A DNA stretch of 64,000 nucleotides from Pyrus communis. Lineage: Eukaryota; Streptophyta; Magnoliopsida; Rosales; Rosaceae. The notes beneath the pieces are model-generated. The model did no database searches, was not told the origin of the DNA, and saw only the letters and a list, made by a program, of their open reading frames with translations. Numbering within the stretch: the stretch's first letter is position 1; every line of letters begins with the position of its first letter. Where the stretch lies: positions 16,776,464 to 16,840,463 of the forward strand of contig NC_084814.1 in the NCBI RefSeq assembly GCF_963583255.1, read 5' to 3'. Position numbers and translations under genes: made by a program. Positions 1 to 10,058 of this stretch are shown here, piece by piece.

Positions 1-1580
1 TTCTTTGTATTCATATAGGGTCAAGGAGTGTAGCTGTTAAAATTCATCAAAATCAGAGTTAAAATAACCATTAAATCGTGATTTTTCGTTTATAACCGTC
101 GAAAAGCTTTGTCCCGTTACTTGATCTCTGAATGTTTTTTTTTTTGTGATTTTTTGCTGATGTGATCTCCAAGCATATACAAACAATTTTGACGGTTTGG
201 ATCGTTGAAATTAGTTTTGGAGAATTCGTAAAATGATAGATTGACTAACACTTAGAGTTTATTTATACTTTCATTAAGTATAACATAAGATTTTGTGGTA
301 TCCACTTGTGTAAATATTTTAAATTGAAGATCGAATTCATTCATTGTATTCATATAGGGTCAAGGAGTGTAGTTATAAAAAATCATCAAAATCGGAGTTA
401 AAATAACCGTTAAATCGTGATTTTTCGTTTATAACCGTTGAAAAGCTTTGTCCCGTTACTTGATCTCTGAATGTTTTTTTTTTTGTGATTTTTTGCTGAT
501 GTGATCTCCAAGCATATACAAACAATTTTGACGGTTTGGATCGTTGAAATTAGTTTTGGAGAATTCGTAAAACGATAGATTGACTAACACTTAGAGTTTA
601 TTTATACTTTCATTAAGTATAACATAAGATTTTGTGGTATCCACTTGTGTAAATATTTTAAATTGAAGATCGAATTCATTCATTGTATTCATATAGGGTC
701 AAGGAGTGTAGTTATAAAACATCATCAAAATCGGAGTTAAAATAACCGTTAAATCATGATTTTTCGTTTATAACCGTTGAAAAGCTTTGTCCCGTTACTT
801 GATCTTTGAATGTTTTTTTTGTGATTTTTTGGTGATGTGATCTCCAAGCATATACAAACAATTTTGACGGTTTGGATCGTTGAAATTAGTTTTGGAGAAT
901 TTGTAAAACGATAGATTGACTAACACTTAGAGTTTATTTATACTTTTATTAAGTATAACATAAGATTTTGTGGTATCCACTTGTGTAAATATTTTAAATT
1001 GAAGATCGAATTCATTCATTATATTCATATAGGGTCAAGGAGTGTAGTTATAAAAAATCATCAAAATCGGAGTTAAAATAACCGTTAAATCGTGATTTTT
1101 CGTTTATAACCGTTGAAAAGCTTTGTCCCGTTACTTGATCTCTGAATGTTTTTTTTTTGTGATTTTTTGCTGATGTGATCTCCAAGTATATACAAACAAT
1201 TTTGACGGTTTGGATCGTTGAAATTAGTTTTGGAGAATTCGTAAAACGATAGATTGACTAACACTTAGAGTTTATTTATACTTTCATTAAGTATAACAAA
1301 AGATTTTGTGGTATCCACTTGTGTAAATATTTTAAATTGAAGATCGAATTCATTCATTGTATTCATATAGGGTCAAGGAGTGTAGTTATAAAAAATCATC
1401 AAAATCGGAGTTAAAATAACCGTTAAATCGTGATTTTTCGTTTATAACCGTTGAAAAGCTTTGTCCCGTTACTTGATCTCTGAATGTTTTTTTTTTATGA
1501 TTTTTTGTTGATGTGATCTCAAAGCATATACAAACAAGTTTGACGGTTGGGATCGTTGAAATTAGTTTTGGAGAATTCGT
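1..1580. repeat. Tandem array of ~338-bp units (about 4.7 copies)
   Basis: The landmark TCATATAGGGTCAAGGAGTG recurs at 11, 350, 689, 1025 and 1363, giving periods of 339, 339, 336 and 338 bp. Units differ by single substitutions and by the length of a T run. The last unit breaks off near 1580 and the array runs off the left edge, so its full length is unknown. No coding frame spans a unit. It could be a satellite or an expanded internal TE repeat; the window does not decide. Confidence 0.95.
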
Positions 1581-1594
1581 ATGCCATCAATCAA

Positions 1595-1628
1595 GTTCCG
1601 TGTGTGTGTGTGTATATATATATATATT
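1595..1628. repeat. Compound (GT)n(AT)n microsatellite
   Basis: A GT run passes directly into an AT run, about 15 bp after the 338-bp array ends. Likely length-polymorphic. Confidence 0.9.
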
Positions 1629-2280
1629 TATTAAGTAGATTTAAATCTATTTATTTTGTACGTATAAATTATAATTGATTGGTATACGGAATAGTACATA
1701 CATCACGTGTCATTATAAAAATAGTGAGATATGTCATGACAGTCATGTGTGTGATAAAAAGTTAATAACTTAAAAAAAAAAAAAAAATTTCTCACCACTT
1801 CTATTAATTTTCATTTTTCCCTCTTTTTTTTGTTTCCTTTTCAACTTTTTCTTATCATTTTCACTTTTCCCTCCAACATCTTTCCCTAATTCCCTCACTT
1901 TTTTGTTTTATTTTCAACTTTTCTTAACATTTTCATTTTCCCTCCATTTTTTTTTTCAAAAAGGCGGCAAGTTGGCAAATGCATGATCATGATTCATGCA
2001 TATTAAATTATTAATTAATATGCATTATAGTTTTTATAAAATTTAATATATATATATATATATATATAATTAGTATAGATAGACTTAATATTTTGGGGGT
2101 ATAATTATTATAGTATATATAATAATTATAATTATTATAAATTTTATAGTTAATTTAATATATATATATATATATATATATTTATTTATTATAATTTTTA
2201 GGGGTATAAAATTGTAAAATTAATGTATATAATTATTACAGTATTTTTTTAGGGTTATAAAATTATAAAAATAATATTCT
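1629..2280. other. AT-rich spacer with duplicated polypyrimidine tract
   Basis: No gene seen. A T/C-rich block at about 1786-1953 contains two imperfect copies of a ~85-bp pyrimidine motif (repeated TTCCCTC and TTTTCAACTTTT). Two (TA)n runs lie near 2042-2068 and 2158-2180. Confidence 0.6.
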
Positions 2281-2460
2281 GCTTATCGTGTATCGTGTTT
2301 ACCCACGTGTATACCCGACCCAACCCGTTATCTTAACAGGTGCTTATCGGGTTACCCGATAAGACCCGATTCGTTATCGTGTCGACCCAAACACCTGTTA
2401 ATTTCGTGTCGTGTCGTGTCGGGTTATCGGGTCGTGTCAGAAATTGCCAGGCCTAATCGC
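2281..2460. mobile_element. Possible hAT-like element end (GTGTCGGG-rich)
   Basis: A GC-richer island carries repeated CGTGTCG, GTTATCGGG and ACCCGAT blocks and ends in GAAATTGCCAGGCCTAA. I associate this arrangement with ends of plant hAT-type non-autonomous elements. The matching opposite end was not found in the flanking few hundred bases, so this would be a single terminus or a decayed copy. Confidence 0.35.
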
Positions 2461-3179
2461 ATATGTAATCCTCCACCACTATATCCAACTTACGAGCAAA
2501 TGCTCTTAGATGGTGATATCGTTGCGTTGTGACTTGTGAGACATAATACTAGCTTATAAGAAAATGCCAAACTTACGAGCAAATTAATTACAATTCGAGT
2601 TGGTTCAATTCAAATACTCTCTTTATCCAACCCTACCATACTTATATAACTTTTTGATACACATTATGTGTTAAATATTCCTCTTTGTTTTATAAGTTTG
2701 TTATCACAAAAATATGCCTAAAATGATATAATTACCTCAATATTTTCATCCTATTGATTCACTAACAGTATAATATTTTACGTTAAATTACCTCATTGTG
2801 AGAGAGATGGCAGCAACCGTGTCATCCAGGTAGATACTGCGGCTGCACACGGATGTACTGAAAGCTGCCCAATTCTAAGCACAAGGCTTGGACTTCACCG
2901 TCGATGTCTGTACTGATTGCTGGGCTGAGCTAGCTTGTTTACTCACCATGGCCTTGAAAAATGTTTTAAATTTTTGTCATTCTATAGAAAACTTCAATTT
3001 AATCCTTAAAAAAGACGAGTTTTAGACTATAACTTTGTGTAAGATTAAAATCCAATTTTAGTCCCTAGTACATTTAATCATCTCATTTATTTGTTATATT
3101 TTGATGTTTTATTTATCTTTTTATTTTTATTTTAATGTATTAATTACATTTAAATTTAATTTTTATTTCATTCATCATA
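2461..3179. other. Spacer with one exon-like island
   Basis: Mostly AT-rich and non-coding. About 2809-2965 is GC-richer and reads like a broken short exon: one plus-strand frame has coding-like composition but is interrupted by stops. I do not recognise the product. Confidence 0.4.
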
Positions 3180-3188
3180 ATATATTTA

Positions 3189-3390
3189 GGAAAGGAATCT
3201 CTCCGAATCCCTTCCACCAAAGCCTAGCTACCAATCAACAAATCCGGACCCTTAAAATTTGATCCAACGGCTAAAAACAGGAGACCCCTTTACAAGTTAT
3301 AATAACTTTAGCTGTTGGATCAATTTTTAAGGGCCTGGATGTATTGATTGGTATGATTTGGTGGAAGGCATCCGGAGAATATCCCTTTTC
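3189..3390. mobile_element. Mutator-type MITE, 9-bp TSD
   Basis: The ends form an inverted repeat: the left arm opens GGAAAGGAATCTCTCCG, and the right arm read in reverse opens GAAAAGGGATATTCTCCGG; both reach CTTCCACCAAA. The element is flanked by a 9-bp direct repeat ATATATTTA (3180-3188 and 3391-3399). The interior is also palindromic. No coding capacity. A sister copy lies at 36856-37054. A 9-bp TSD is characteristic of Mutator-like transposition. Confidence 0.85.
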
Positions 3391-4059
3391 ATATATTTAA
3401 ATGTCTACATTTAGGCAACTAATTTTTTAAGAAGATATATGCCGAAATTTTTTTGTAATGTTCTTCATTTAGGTACATTAATATATTTGAATATTTCGGT
3501 ATATCCATCGATACATAGGCACATTAATTCAAATTTTTGTACCTACATTTTGGGGTACACACATTTGAATATTGACTTTTAGGTACATTAATTCAATATA
3601 CTATATTTCGGTACATACATTTTGGTATTGACATTTAGGTACATTAATTTAATATAATACATTTTAGTACATACATTTAGGTTCATTATAATATATTTCG
3701 GTACAATCATGTAGTTACAAATATTTTGGTACAAAAAAAATTAATTATATATATTTTAGCACAATCATTTTTGTACACTTGTGTATTTATATATTTTTGT
3801 ATCACAAATTTCTTTTAATATTTTCTCATTTATGTTCATTTATAATTAAAGAACTAAATATGTTAATAAAATTAAAATTTAATGTGGAGAGAGTAAATAA
3901 AAATACACATTAAATAAAAAAAATTGAATATAAATTTTGATAAAAGTACACTTCAAGGGATTAAATTGAATATGTAATCTAGCACCAGATTTGTTTTTTA
4001 AATTTTAATCTTTTGGAAGGACTAATGTTCAAAAACCCCTTTAATTTATCTATAATTTT
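3391..4059. other. AT-rich spacer with degenerate short repeats
   Basis: About 3435-3790 holds loosely repeated motifs such as TTAGGTACATTAAT, TTTCGGTACA and TACATACATTT at irregular 40-70 bp intervals. No coding frame. Confidence 0.55.
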
Positions 4060-4226
4060 AAGAAAGGGAGTTTTAATGAAACACTTCCGGTACTGTTCAT
4101 TTTTAACGAAAAGAACATTTTTACTCTAAAAAGTCACTCCTGTTACTATTCACTTACAACATCTTTTTGTCATTTTGACTAAAACTCAGAGTTTTCAAAT
4201 CCTTTTTATTAGGTTTCTTTTAAAAA
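4060..4226 (+). repeat. Dispersed ~160-bp repeat, copy 1 of 4
   Basis: Shares blocks such as GGTACTGTTCATTTTTAACG, TTTTTACTCTAAAAAGTCA, TACTATTCACTT and AAAACTCAGAGTTTTCAAA with copies at 21010-21168 (inverted), 23550-23699 (inverted) and 52327-52470. Non-coding. I recall this family as very common near Rosaceae genes (inference). I could not define a TSD. Confidence 0.7.
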
Positions 4227-5198
4227 ATGGCAGCTGCTAATCAAGTTTTACAGTGATCACGTAACGTAGAAGGAAATGGGATATACGGTACCCTTCACTT
4301 GTGTCTTTCACAGTGACAGACATGAATCAAACCGTGACAAAATTTCTTGTATTGCAACTAGATGAAGATTGTATTCTGCTTGGAGCTTTTGTTATGGCAT
4401 AATTGGCAGTGTTTGTTCGTCCAAATCTATCACGGCTGTGCACAGAGCGTGAAGCAATGGACCTGGAAGCACGGCCTACACGGTTACCACTAGTGTTTTG
4501 GTGGGAAACATAATCAAGGTTTTAGTTTGCGTTAGATTACGTATCATGTAGACATCGTGTTTGATCTTTTAGGTAGCACGGTTACTCTGCTTTGCCTTGT
4601 TATTGATTTCTCATCTTGTACCTTCATTAAAACAACATGATTTTACATTTTTACTTTGTAAGAATTGAAGAAATTGAACCATCAGTTTTATAATGGGTAA
4701 ATTACACTTTCATACCTCAGGTTTGGGGTCTATTTCAATTTCTTACAACATCTTCAAAACATTTCACTTTCATACCTTAAATACTATTTTATTTCAAAAT
4801 AATACATCCGTTACATTTTTCATCAATTGATTCATTAAGTGCTGATGTGGCTGCCACGTGGTTGCAAAATGGCAAAAAAAAATATTAATTTTCTTTTAAA
4901 AAACCTTAATCTTCAAAAAAACAAAAAAACAAAAAAAAAAAAATTCAAAAGCTGCAACCCGCCCCCGCCCATTATTCCTCCCCCCCCCCCAAAACCAAAA
5001 CCCATTAATCCCCCCATCAACCACCCCGCCCATTATTCCTTCCCCCACGCCACCCCACACCCCACCCCCCCCGGCGGGGCGCACAAACGACCCACTCAAA
5101 CCCACCTTCTTCCATGACCCACCTCACCCAGAAACCCACCCTCTTCTACACATTCCACTCCTTAAATCCACACCTATTGGGAGGATTTGGGTTGTAGG

Positions 5199-5368
5199 TG
5201 TTAGCGTGAGTCAATATTAGGAAAAATAGGGAATGTAAATAATAGGAGTCCTTTATTAAGTAGGTTTGTGTATATGTTATTTGTTTCCTTGTAAAACTAT
5301 AATAGTACTGATGTATATATATTTCTAAACAAGTAATAGAATTTAATTGATTCCGTAAACGTTCTATT
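5199..5368 (+). repeat. 5' LTR of Copia element
   Basis: Starts TGTTAGCG and ends GTTCTATT, followed at once by the primer-binding site. A TATATATATTT stretch near the 3' part is a possible TATA box. Confidence 0.92.
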
Positions 5369-5381
5369 TGGTATCAAGAGC
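5369..5381 (+). other. Primer-binding site (initiator tRNA-Met type)
   Basis: TGGTATCAAGAGC directly abuts the 5' LTR. It resembles the usual plant Copia primer site TGGTATCAGAGC with one extra A. Confidence 0.85.
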
Positions 5382-6054
5382 GCCGAAACCCTAGTTGTTT
5401 TCCGCTGTGCTTGGGTGACTGTTTTTCTGCAAATTTTCTGCAGAAAACAGTGGTACCGTGTGTGTGTGTAATCTTGCTGCGTGTGCAGCAGTGCAGTGTG
5501 GTTTTCTGCAGTGTTTTTTCTGCAATTTTTCTGCAGCAAACAATGTTGCTGTGTGTGTGGTATTGCTGCGATTCTGCTGTGGTTTTTTCTGCAATTTTTC
5601 TGCAAAAACAGTCTGTTGCTGTATATTGCTGTGCAGCACAATACCTTGCTGCTGCCGTGAGGGTTGTGTACAAATTGCTGTGTTTTTCTGCAATTGTACC
5701 ATGTCTGTTACTTGCTGCGTGCTACTGTGTATTGCGTGCTGCTGGTGTCGTGAGGAACGAAGGAGAACAAAGACTGCAGGAAGAGACAACTGCTGCGTGT
5801 GTGCTGTGTGTTTTTGTTGCAGCGTATTGTGTCTTTGCTGCTGTATTTATTGCAGTAAGTGTGTCGTGTATTATATTTCGTATTGTGCCTCGTGGAAATA
5901 TTGCTCTACTATTGCAATCTGCTTGCTGTCTGTTTTGCCGTGGGTAATTGCCGTGAGTGGCTGCTGCTTGTTTGTTCTTGCAAATTGTGGTTCCGTAATT
6001 GGTAGGGTGCTGTGATTGCCGTGTACTTGTGATTGTCATTTTGCGTATTATTAA
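5382..6054 (+). other. TGC-rich leader in place of gag
   Basis: Dominated by repeated CTGCTG, TGTGTGTG and TTTCTGCA motifs. Overlapping frames stay open only because of this composition and give cysteine- and valine-rich translations with no gag features: no CX2CX4HX4C knuckle and no UBN2-type domain. I treat it as non-coding. Confidence 0.65.
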
Positions 6055-9000
6055 ATGGCAAATACAGGTTGGATTTTAGATTCTGGTGCAACGGATCATA
6101 TGACATATGATAAAAATATGTTTCAATACATGACCACATCTCACAGGAAAAATATATCAACTGCCAATGGTACTTTGGCACCCGTGTGTGGTGCCGGCAC
6201 TGTGCATCTTACCCCTACACTTCCCCTACATCATTGCTTGCTTGTTCCTTCTTTATCCCATCATCTGTTATCCATACCACAGGTTACTGAACAATTGGAT
6301 TGTGTTGTTCTAATGTATCCATCATTTTGTCTCCTTCAGGATATTCAGACCAAGGAGATAATTGGGCGTGTCACTAAGAGAGAGGGGTTGTACTATGTGG
6401 ACGACGTCGTTTCTGGCAGAGCTAATGCGGTTCGAGCGTCCCGGTCTAGTAATTTACAAGAAGTGTGGTTGTTGCATCGTCGGTTAGGGCATGCATCTTT
6501 TGGGTATTTACGGCATATGTTACCTAGTCTATTTAGTGGAATAAATGAATCAGACTTACATTGTGAAGTATGTATTCTTGCTAAAAGCCATCGGGCTTCG
6601 TTTCCTCCTAGTATGAATAAAAGAGCTTTACCGTTTGAACTTGTGCACTCTGATGTTTGGGGACCATCTCCTGTTGTTACTTCTTCTGGGATTAAGTGGT
6701 TTGTTACGTTTGTTGATGATTGCACTCGTATGACGTGGTTATATGTGGTGAAAAATAAGAGTGATGTTGGTATGGTATTCCGAACCTTTTCTCAAATGAT
6801 TCGGACACAATACTTATCTGTAATTAAAGTTCTTCGTTCTGATAATGGTGGTGAGTATCTTAATTGTGAGTTGTCGGAGTTTCTTTGTGATCAAGGCATT
6901 CTCCATGAAACAACCTGTCCCTATACTCCACAGCAAAATGGAGTGGCTGAACGGAAAAATTGCCATATCTTAGAAACGGCACGTGCTCTACTTCTGGGCG
7001 CGTCTGTTCCTAAGATTTTTTGGCCTGAAGCAGTTACTTATGCGGTCTACGTGATTAATCGTATGGCCTCTCGGGTGATTGACTTTCGAATTCCTCTTCA
7101 AGTTCTCACTCAACATGTTCAGGTGATGTCTACTCATACTCTCAAGCCCCGGGTATTTGGTTGTGTGGCTTATGTGCATATTCCGAAAATTCATCGCACT
7201 AAGTTGGATCCGTGTGCCCTTCGATGTGTGTTTGTTGGTTTCTCATCTCACCAAAAAGGATATAAATGTTATCACCCTGAGACTCGGCATATGTATGTTA
7301 CTATGGATGTGACCTTTTCTGAATCGGAGTTTTTTTATGCCCCCGTATCTTCATCTTCAGATCACCAGGGGGATAGCTCTAGTGGTGATCTGGAATGGTT
7401 GAACTTGGGAGAAAATACTGTGGTTGATGTTGAGGCCGTGCATGCTGGTGCCGTGCCTAATGCGGCAGTGATCATACATGCCGTGCCAGAAGTTGCTGCC
7501 GAGAGCAGCATGCCGTCAGAAGCAAAAGATGCTAGCATGCAGTCAGAAGCAAAAGATGCCGAGAGTGATCCGCAGTCAGGACAGTTCATTGTCGAGCCTA
7601 CTTGTGTAACCCCCTCTCTCTCTAGCTCCACGGTGATGCCCAATGATTCTTCTCTGAATAAACCTGAGGTAAGTATTGTGGATGATTATGTAACTAATGC
7701 AAGTACTGATGTAAATACATATAAGCTGCCACCGAGACAAAATCGGGGTGTGCCACCTGACAGGTTTTCTCCGGAAGGCAAAGTAAAGTATCCGATAGCC
7801 AACTATGTCTCATGCAATGGTCTTGCACCAGAGCGTAAGACCTTGATAAACAATATGGAGGCTATTCGAGTACCAACTCGTGTGGATGAGGCTCTAAAGG
7901 ATCCAAAGTGGGCAAATGCAATGGATGAAGAAATGTTGGCGTTACAGAAGAATAATACCTGGGAGGTGACGTCCTTGCCGGAGGGAAAAAAAACAGTTGG
8001 ATGCCGGTGGGTGTTTACCGTCAAATACAAAGCCGATGGATCAATAGACAGGTACAAAGCAAGGTTGGTAGCTAAAGGATACACCCAAACATATGGTGTA
8101 GATTATCAAGAGACGTTCTCTCCGGTTGCCAAGATGAATACGGTACGTGTTCTGATTTCTTTAGCTGCTAATATGGACTGGCCATTAAAACAGTTTGATG
8201 TGAAAAACGCTTTTCTCCATGGGAACTTGGAGGAAAAAGTATATATGGATTTTCCTCCTGGGTACAGTGCTGGTAGAAGTACTGAAGTATGCCGGTTGCG
8301 TAAGTCTCTTTATGGGCTGAAGCAATCGCCTCGTGCATGGTTTGATAGGTTTACTCAAGTTATGAAAAAGATTGGGTATTATCAGAGTCATTCTGATCAT
8401 ACATTGTTCGTTAAACGGAGACAGAAAAAAGTGACAGCTTTAATCATCTATGTAGATGACATGATTATTACTGGAGATGATTGTGATGAGATTTCAAGAT
8501 TACAGAAGAATCTTGCGGCTGAGTTTGAAATGAAGAACTTGGGGGATTTGAAATATTTTCTTGGAGTTGAAGTTGCTCGATCTTCGAAAGGTATTTTCTT
8601 GTCACAACGTAAGTATGTTTTGGATTTGCTAAAAGAAACTGGTATGCTGGGATGCAAGCCAGTAGATACACCTATTGTTGAAAAACATCATCTATGTGTG
8701 GATCCGAATCAGAAATCAGTTGATAAGGGGAGATATCAGAGACTTGTAGGGAGACTAATTTATTTGGCTCATACACGGCCTGATATTGCCTATGCAGTAA
8801 GTGTAGTAAGTCAATTTATGCATTCACCAAGTCTAGATCATATGGCTGCTGTTATGCGTATCTTAGCATATTTAAAGTCTGCACCTGGGAAAGGAGTTCT
8901 ATATCGGAAGTATGGACATTTGAGAATTGAGGGGTTCACGGATGCTGATTGGGCAGGAAGTGTAGGTGACAGACGATCTACTTCGGGATACTTTACGTTT

Positions 9001-9405
9001 GTAGGAGGAAATTTGGTTACATGGAGAAGTAAGAAACAGAAGGTAGTATCAAGATCCTCGGCTGAGGCCGAGTATCGAGGGATGGCTCACGGCATTTGTG
9101 AGATCCTCTGGCTTCGAAAGCTTCTTGAGGGGCTTGGGTTCAAGCCAAAGGAAACCATGAGACTATACTGTGATAATAAGTCAGCAAGAGATATAGCTGA
9201 TAATCCGGTACAGCATGATAGGACAAAACATGTGGAAGTTGATCGACATTTTATTAAAGAGAAGCTTGAAAGGAAGATTGTGTCAATACCTTTTGTGAAG
9301 TCAGAGGAGCAACTTGCAGACGTTCTAACTCATGCAGTATGTAGTCGAAGGTTTGATGACTCATTTGTCAAGTTGGGCATGTGTGATATCTATGCACCAA
9401 CTTGA
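6055..9405 (+). CDS. Copia Pol polyprotein (protease-integrase-RT-RNase H), no gag
   Basis: A 1116-residue uninterrupted reading frame. The aspartic protease motif DSGAT lies at residues 9-13, unusually close to the start. A GAG-pre-integrase zinc-binding region (HRRLGH then CEVCILAKS) covers about 140-185. The integrase catalytic triad is D200 (HSDVWG), D263 (RSDNGGEY) and E299 (GVAERKN). Reverse transcriptase spans about 615-860 with YVDD at 799-802. RNase H opens with DADW at about 963 and ends near 1090. The stop is followed by the polypurine tract TTGAGGGGGAG and the 3' LTR. The Met at 6055 is the first plausible start, but normally this region is the middle of a gag-pol polyprotein. All catalytic residues I can check are present, so pol could be active if expressed. 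Confidence 0.9.
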   Translation: MANTGWILDSGATDHMTYDKNMFQYMTTSHRKNISTANGTLAPVCGAGTVHLTPTLPLHHCLLVPSLSHHLLSIPQVTEQLDCVVLMYPSFCLLQDIQTKEIIGRVTKREGLYYVDDVVSGRANAVRASRSSNLQEVWLLHRRLGHASFGYLRHMLPSLFSGINESDLHCEVCILAKSHRASFPPSMNKRALPFELVHSDVWGPSPVVTSSGIKWFVTFVDDCTRMTWLYVVKNKSDVGMVFRTFSQMIRTQYLSVIKVLRSDNGGEYLNCELSEFLCDQGILHETTCPYTPQQNGVAERKNCHILETARALLLGASVPKIFWPEAVTYAVYVINRMASRVIDFRIPLQVLTQHVQVMSTHTLKPRVFGCVAYVHIPKIHRTKLDPCALRCVFVGFSSHQKGYKCYHPETRHMYVTMDVTFSESEFFYAPVSSSSDHQGDSSSGDLEWLNLGENTVVDVEAVHAGAVPNAAVIIHAVPEVAAESSMPSEAKDASMQSEAKDAESDPQSGQFIVEPTCVTPSLSSSTVMPNDSSLNKPEVSIVDDYVTNASTDVNTYKLPPRQNRGVPPDRFSPEGKVKYPIANYVSCNGLAPERKTLINNMEAIRVPTRVDEALKDPKWANAMDEEMLALQKNNTWEVTSLPEGKKTVGCRWVFTVKYKADGSIDRYKARLVAKGYTQTYGVDYQETFSPVAKMNTVRVLISLAANMDWPLKQFDVKNAFLHGNLEEKVYMDFPPGYSAGRSTEVCRLRKSLYGLKQSPRAWFDRFTQVMKKIGYYQSHSDHTLFVKRRQKKVTALIIYVDDMIITGDDCDEISRLQKNLAAEFEMKNLGDLKYFLGVEVARSSKGIFLSQRKYVLDLLKETGMLGCKPVDTPIVEKHHLCVDPNQKSVDKGRYQRLVGRLIYLAHTRPDIAYAVSVVSQFMHSPSLDHMAAVMRILAYLKSAPGKGVLYRKYGHLRIEGFTDADWAGSVGDRRSTSGYFTFVGGNLVTWRSKKQKVVSRSSAEAEYRGMAHGICEILWLRKLLEGLGFKPKETMRLYCDNKSARDIADNPVQHDRTKHVEVDRHFIKEKLERKIVSIPFVKSEEQLADVLTHAVCSRRFDDSFVKLGMCDIYAPT

Positions 9406-9412
9406 GGGGGAG

Positions 9413-9582
9413 TGTTAGCGTGAGTCAATATTAGGAAAAATAGGGAATGTAAATAATAGGAGTCCTTTATTAAGTAGGTTTGTGTATATGTTATTTGTTT
9501 CCTTGTAAAACTATAATAGTACTGATGTATATATATTTCTAAACAAGTAATAGAATTTAATTGATTCCGTAAACGTTCTATT
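9413..9582 (+). repeat. 3' LTR of Copia element
   Basis: 170 bp, identical to the 5' LTR by direct reading, preceded by a purine-rich tract at 9402-9412 and followed by TSD GTAGG. Confidence 0.92.
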
Positions 9583-10058
9583 GTAGGGAAATGATATGTT
9601 TTTTTTTTTTCCTTTTCTTTTCTGGGTTGCAGGTAGTGGGTGCCGAGGAGGACGTGGAGGATGGGTGCACAGTGGGTTTGGGGAAGACGGGAGGGAGAAG
9701 AAAGGGGTGGGTTTTTTTTTTTTTCCCTTCTTCTGGGTTGCAGGTTGGGGGGGATGGGAAGATGGGTGCGCGGAGGATAGGTGCGGAGGAGGATGTGGAT
9801 GATGGGTGGGAGTGGTTTTGGATTTGGGTTGCAGGGAGGGACAACGAATGGGGATGATGATGAAAGGGATAGGGTTTCGGTAGTGTATTATTTTCAAATA
9901 AAATAGTACTAAAGGTATGAAAGTGAAATGTTTTGAAGATGTTGTAAGGAATTGAAATAGATCCTAAACCTGAGGTGTGAAAGTGTAATTTACCCTTTTA
10001 TAATATTTGATGATTTTTCTTGTGGAATATACTCACTTGATTAACTTGGAGATGGAGA

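Larger units (their letters stand above)
5199..9582 (+). mobile_element. Young Ty1/Copia retrotransposon, pol only
   Basis: Two 170-bp LTRs (5199-5368 and 9413-9582) look identical base for base. The element has a primer-binding site, an uninterrupted pol ORF and a polypurine tract, and is flanked by the 5-bp TSD GTAGG (5194-5198 and 9583-9587). Domain order protease-integrase-RT-RNase H defines Copia. There is no gag: 673 bp of TGC-rich non-coding leader separate the primer site from pol. Identical LTRs imply recent insertion, so packaging proteins would have to come from another element. Confidence 0.93.
4695..9995. mobile_element. Mutator-like non-autonomous element split by a Copia
   Basis: Long terminal inverted repeats of about 113 bp open with GGGTAAATTACACTTTCA at 4695 and close with its reverse complement at 9995, near 90% identical by eye. 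They are flanked by a perfect 9-bp TSD TTTTATAAT (4686-4694 and 9996-10004). Without the nested Copia (5199-9582) and its duplicated GTAGG, the element is about 0.9 kb with a C/G-rich low-complexity interior and no transposase. Long inverted repeats plus a 9-bp TSD fit a Mutator-type element mobilised in trans. Confidence 0.85.

Noticed and set aside
4839..5117. Proline-rich 92-residue frame
   Set aside because: A C-rich low-complexity stretch inside the Mutator-like element, open on both strands; no domain.
5411..6015. Overlapping open frames of ~180 residues rich in Cys, Val and Leu
   Set aside because: They arise from TGC/TGTG low-complexity sequence in the Copia leader; several frames are open at once and none shows a gag domain.
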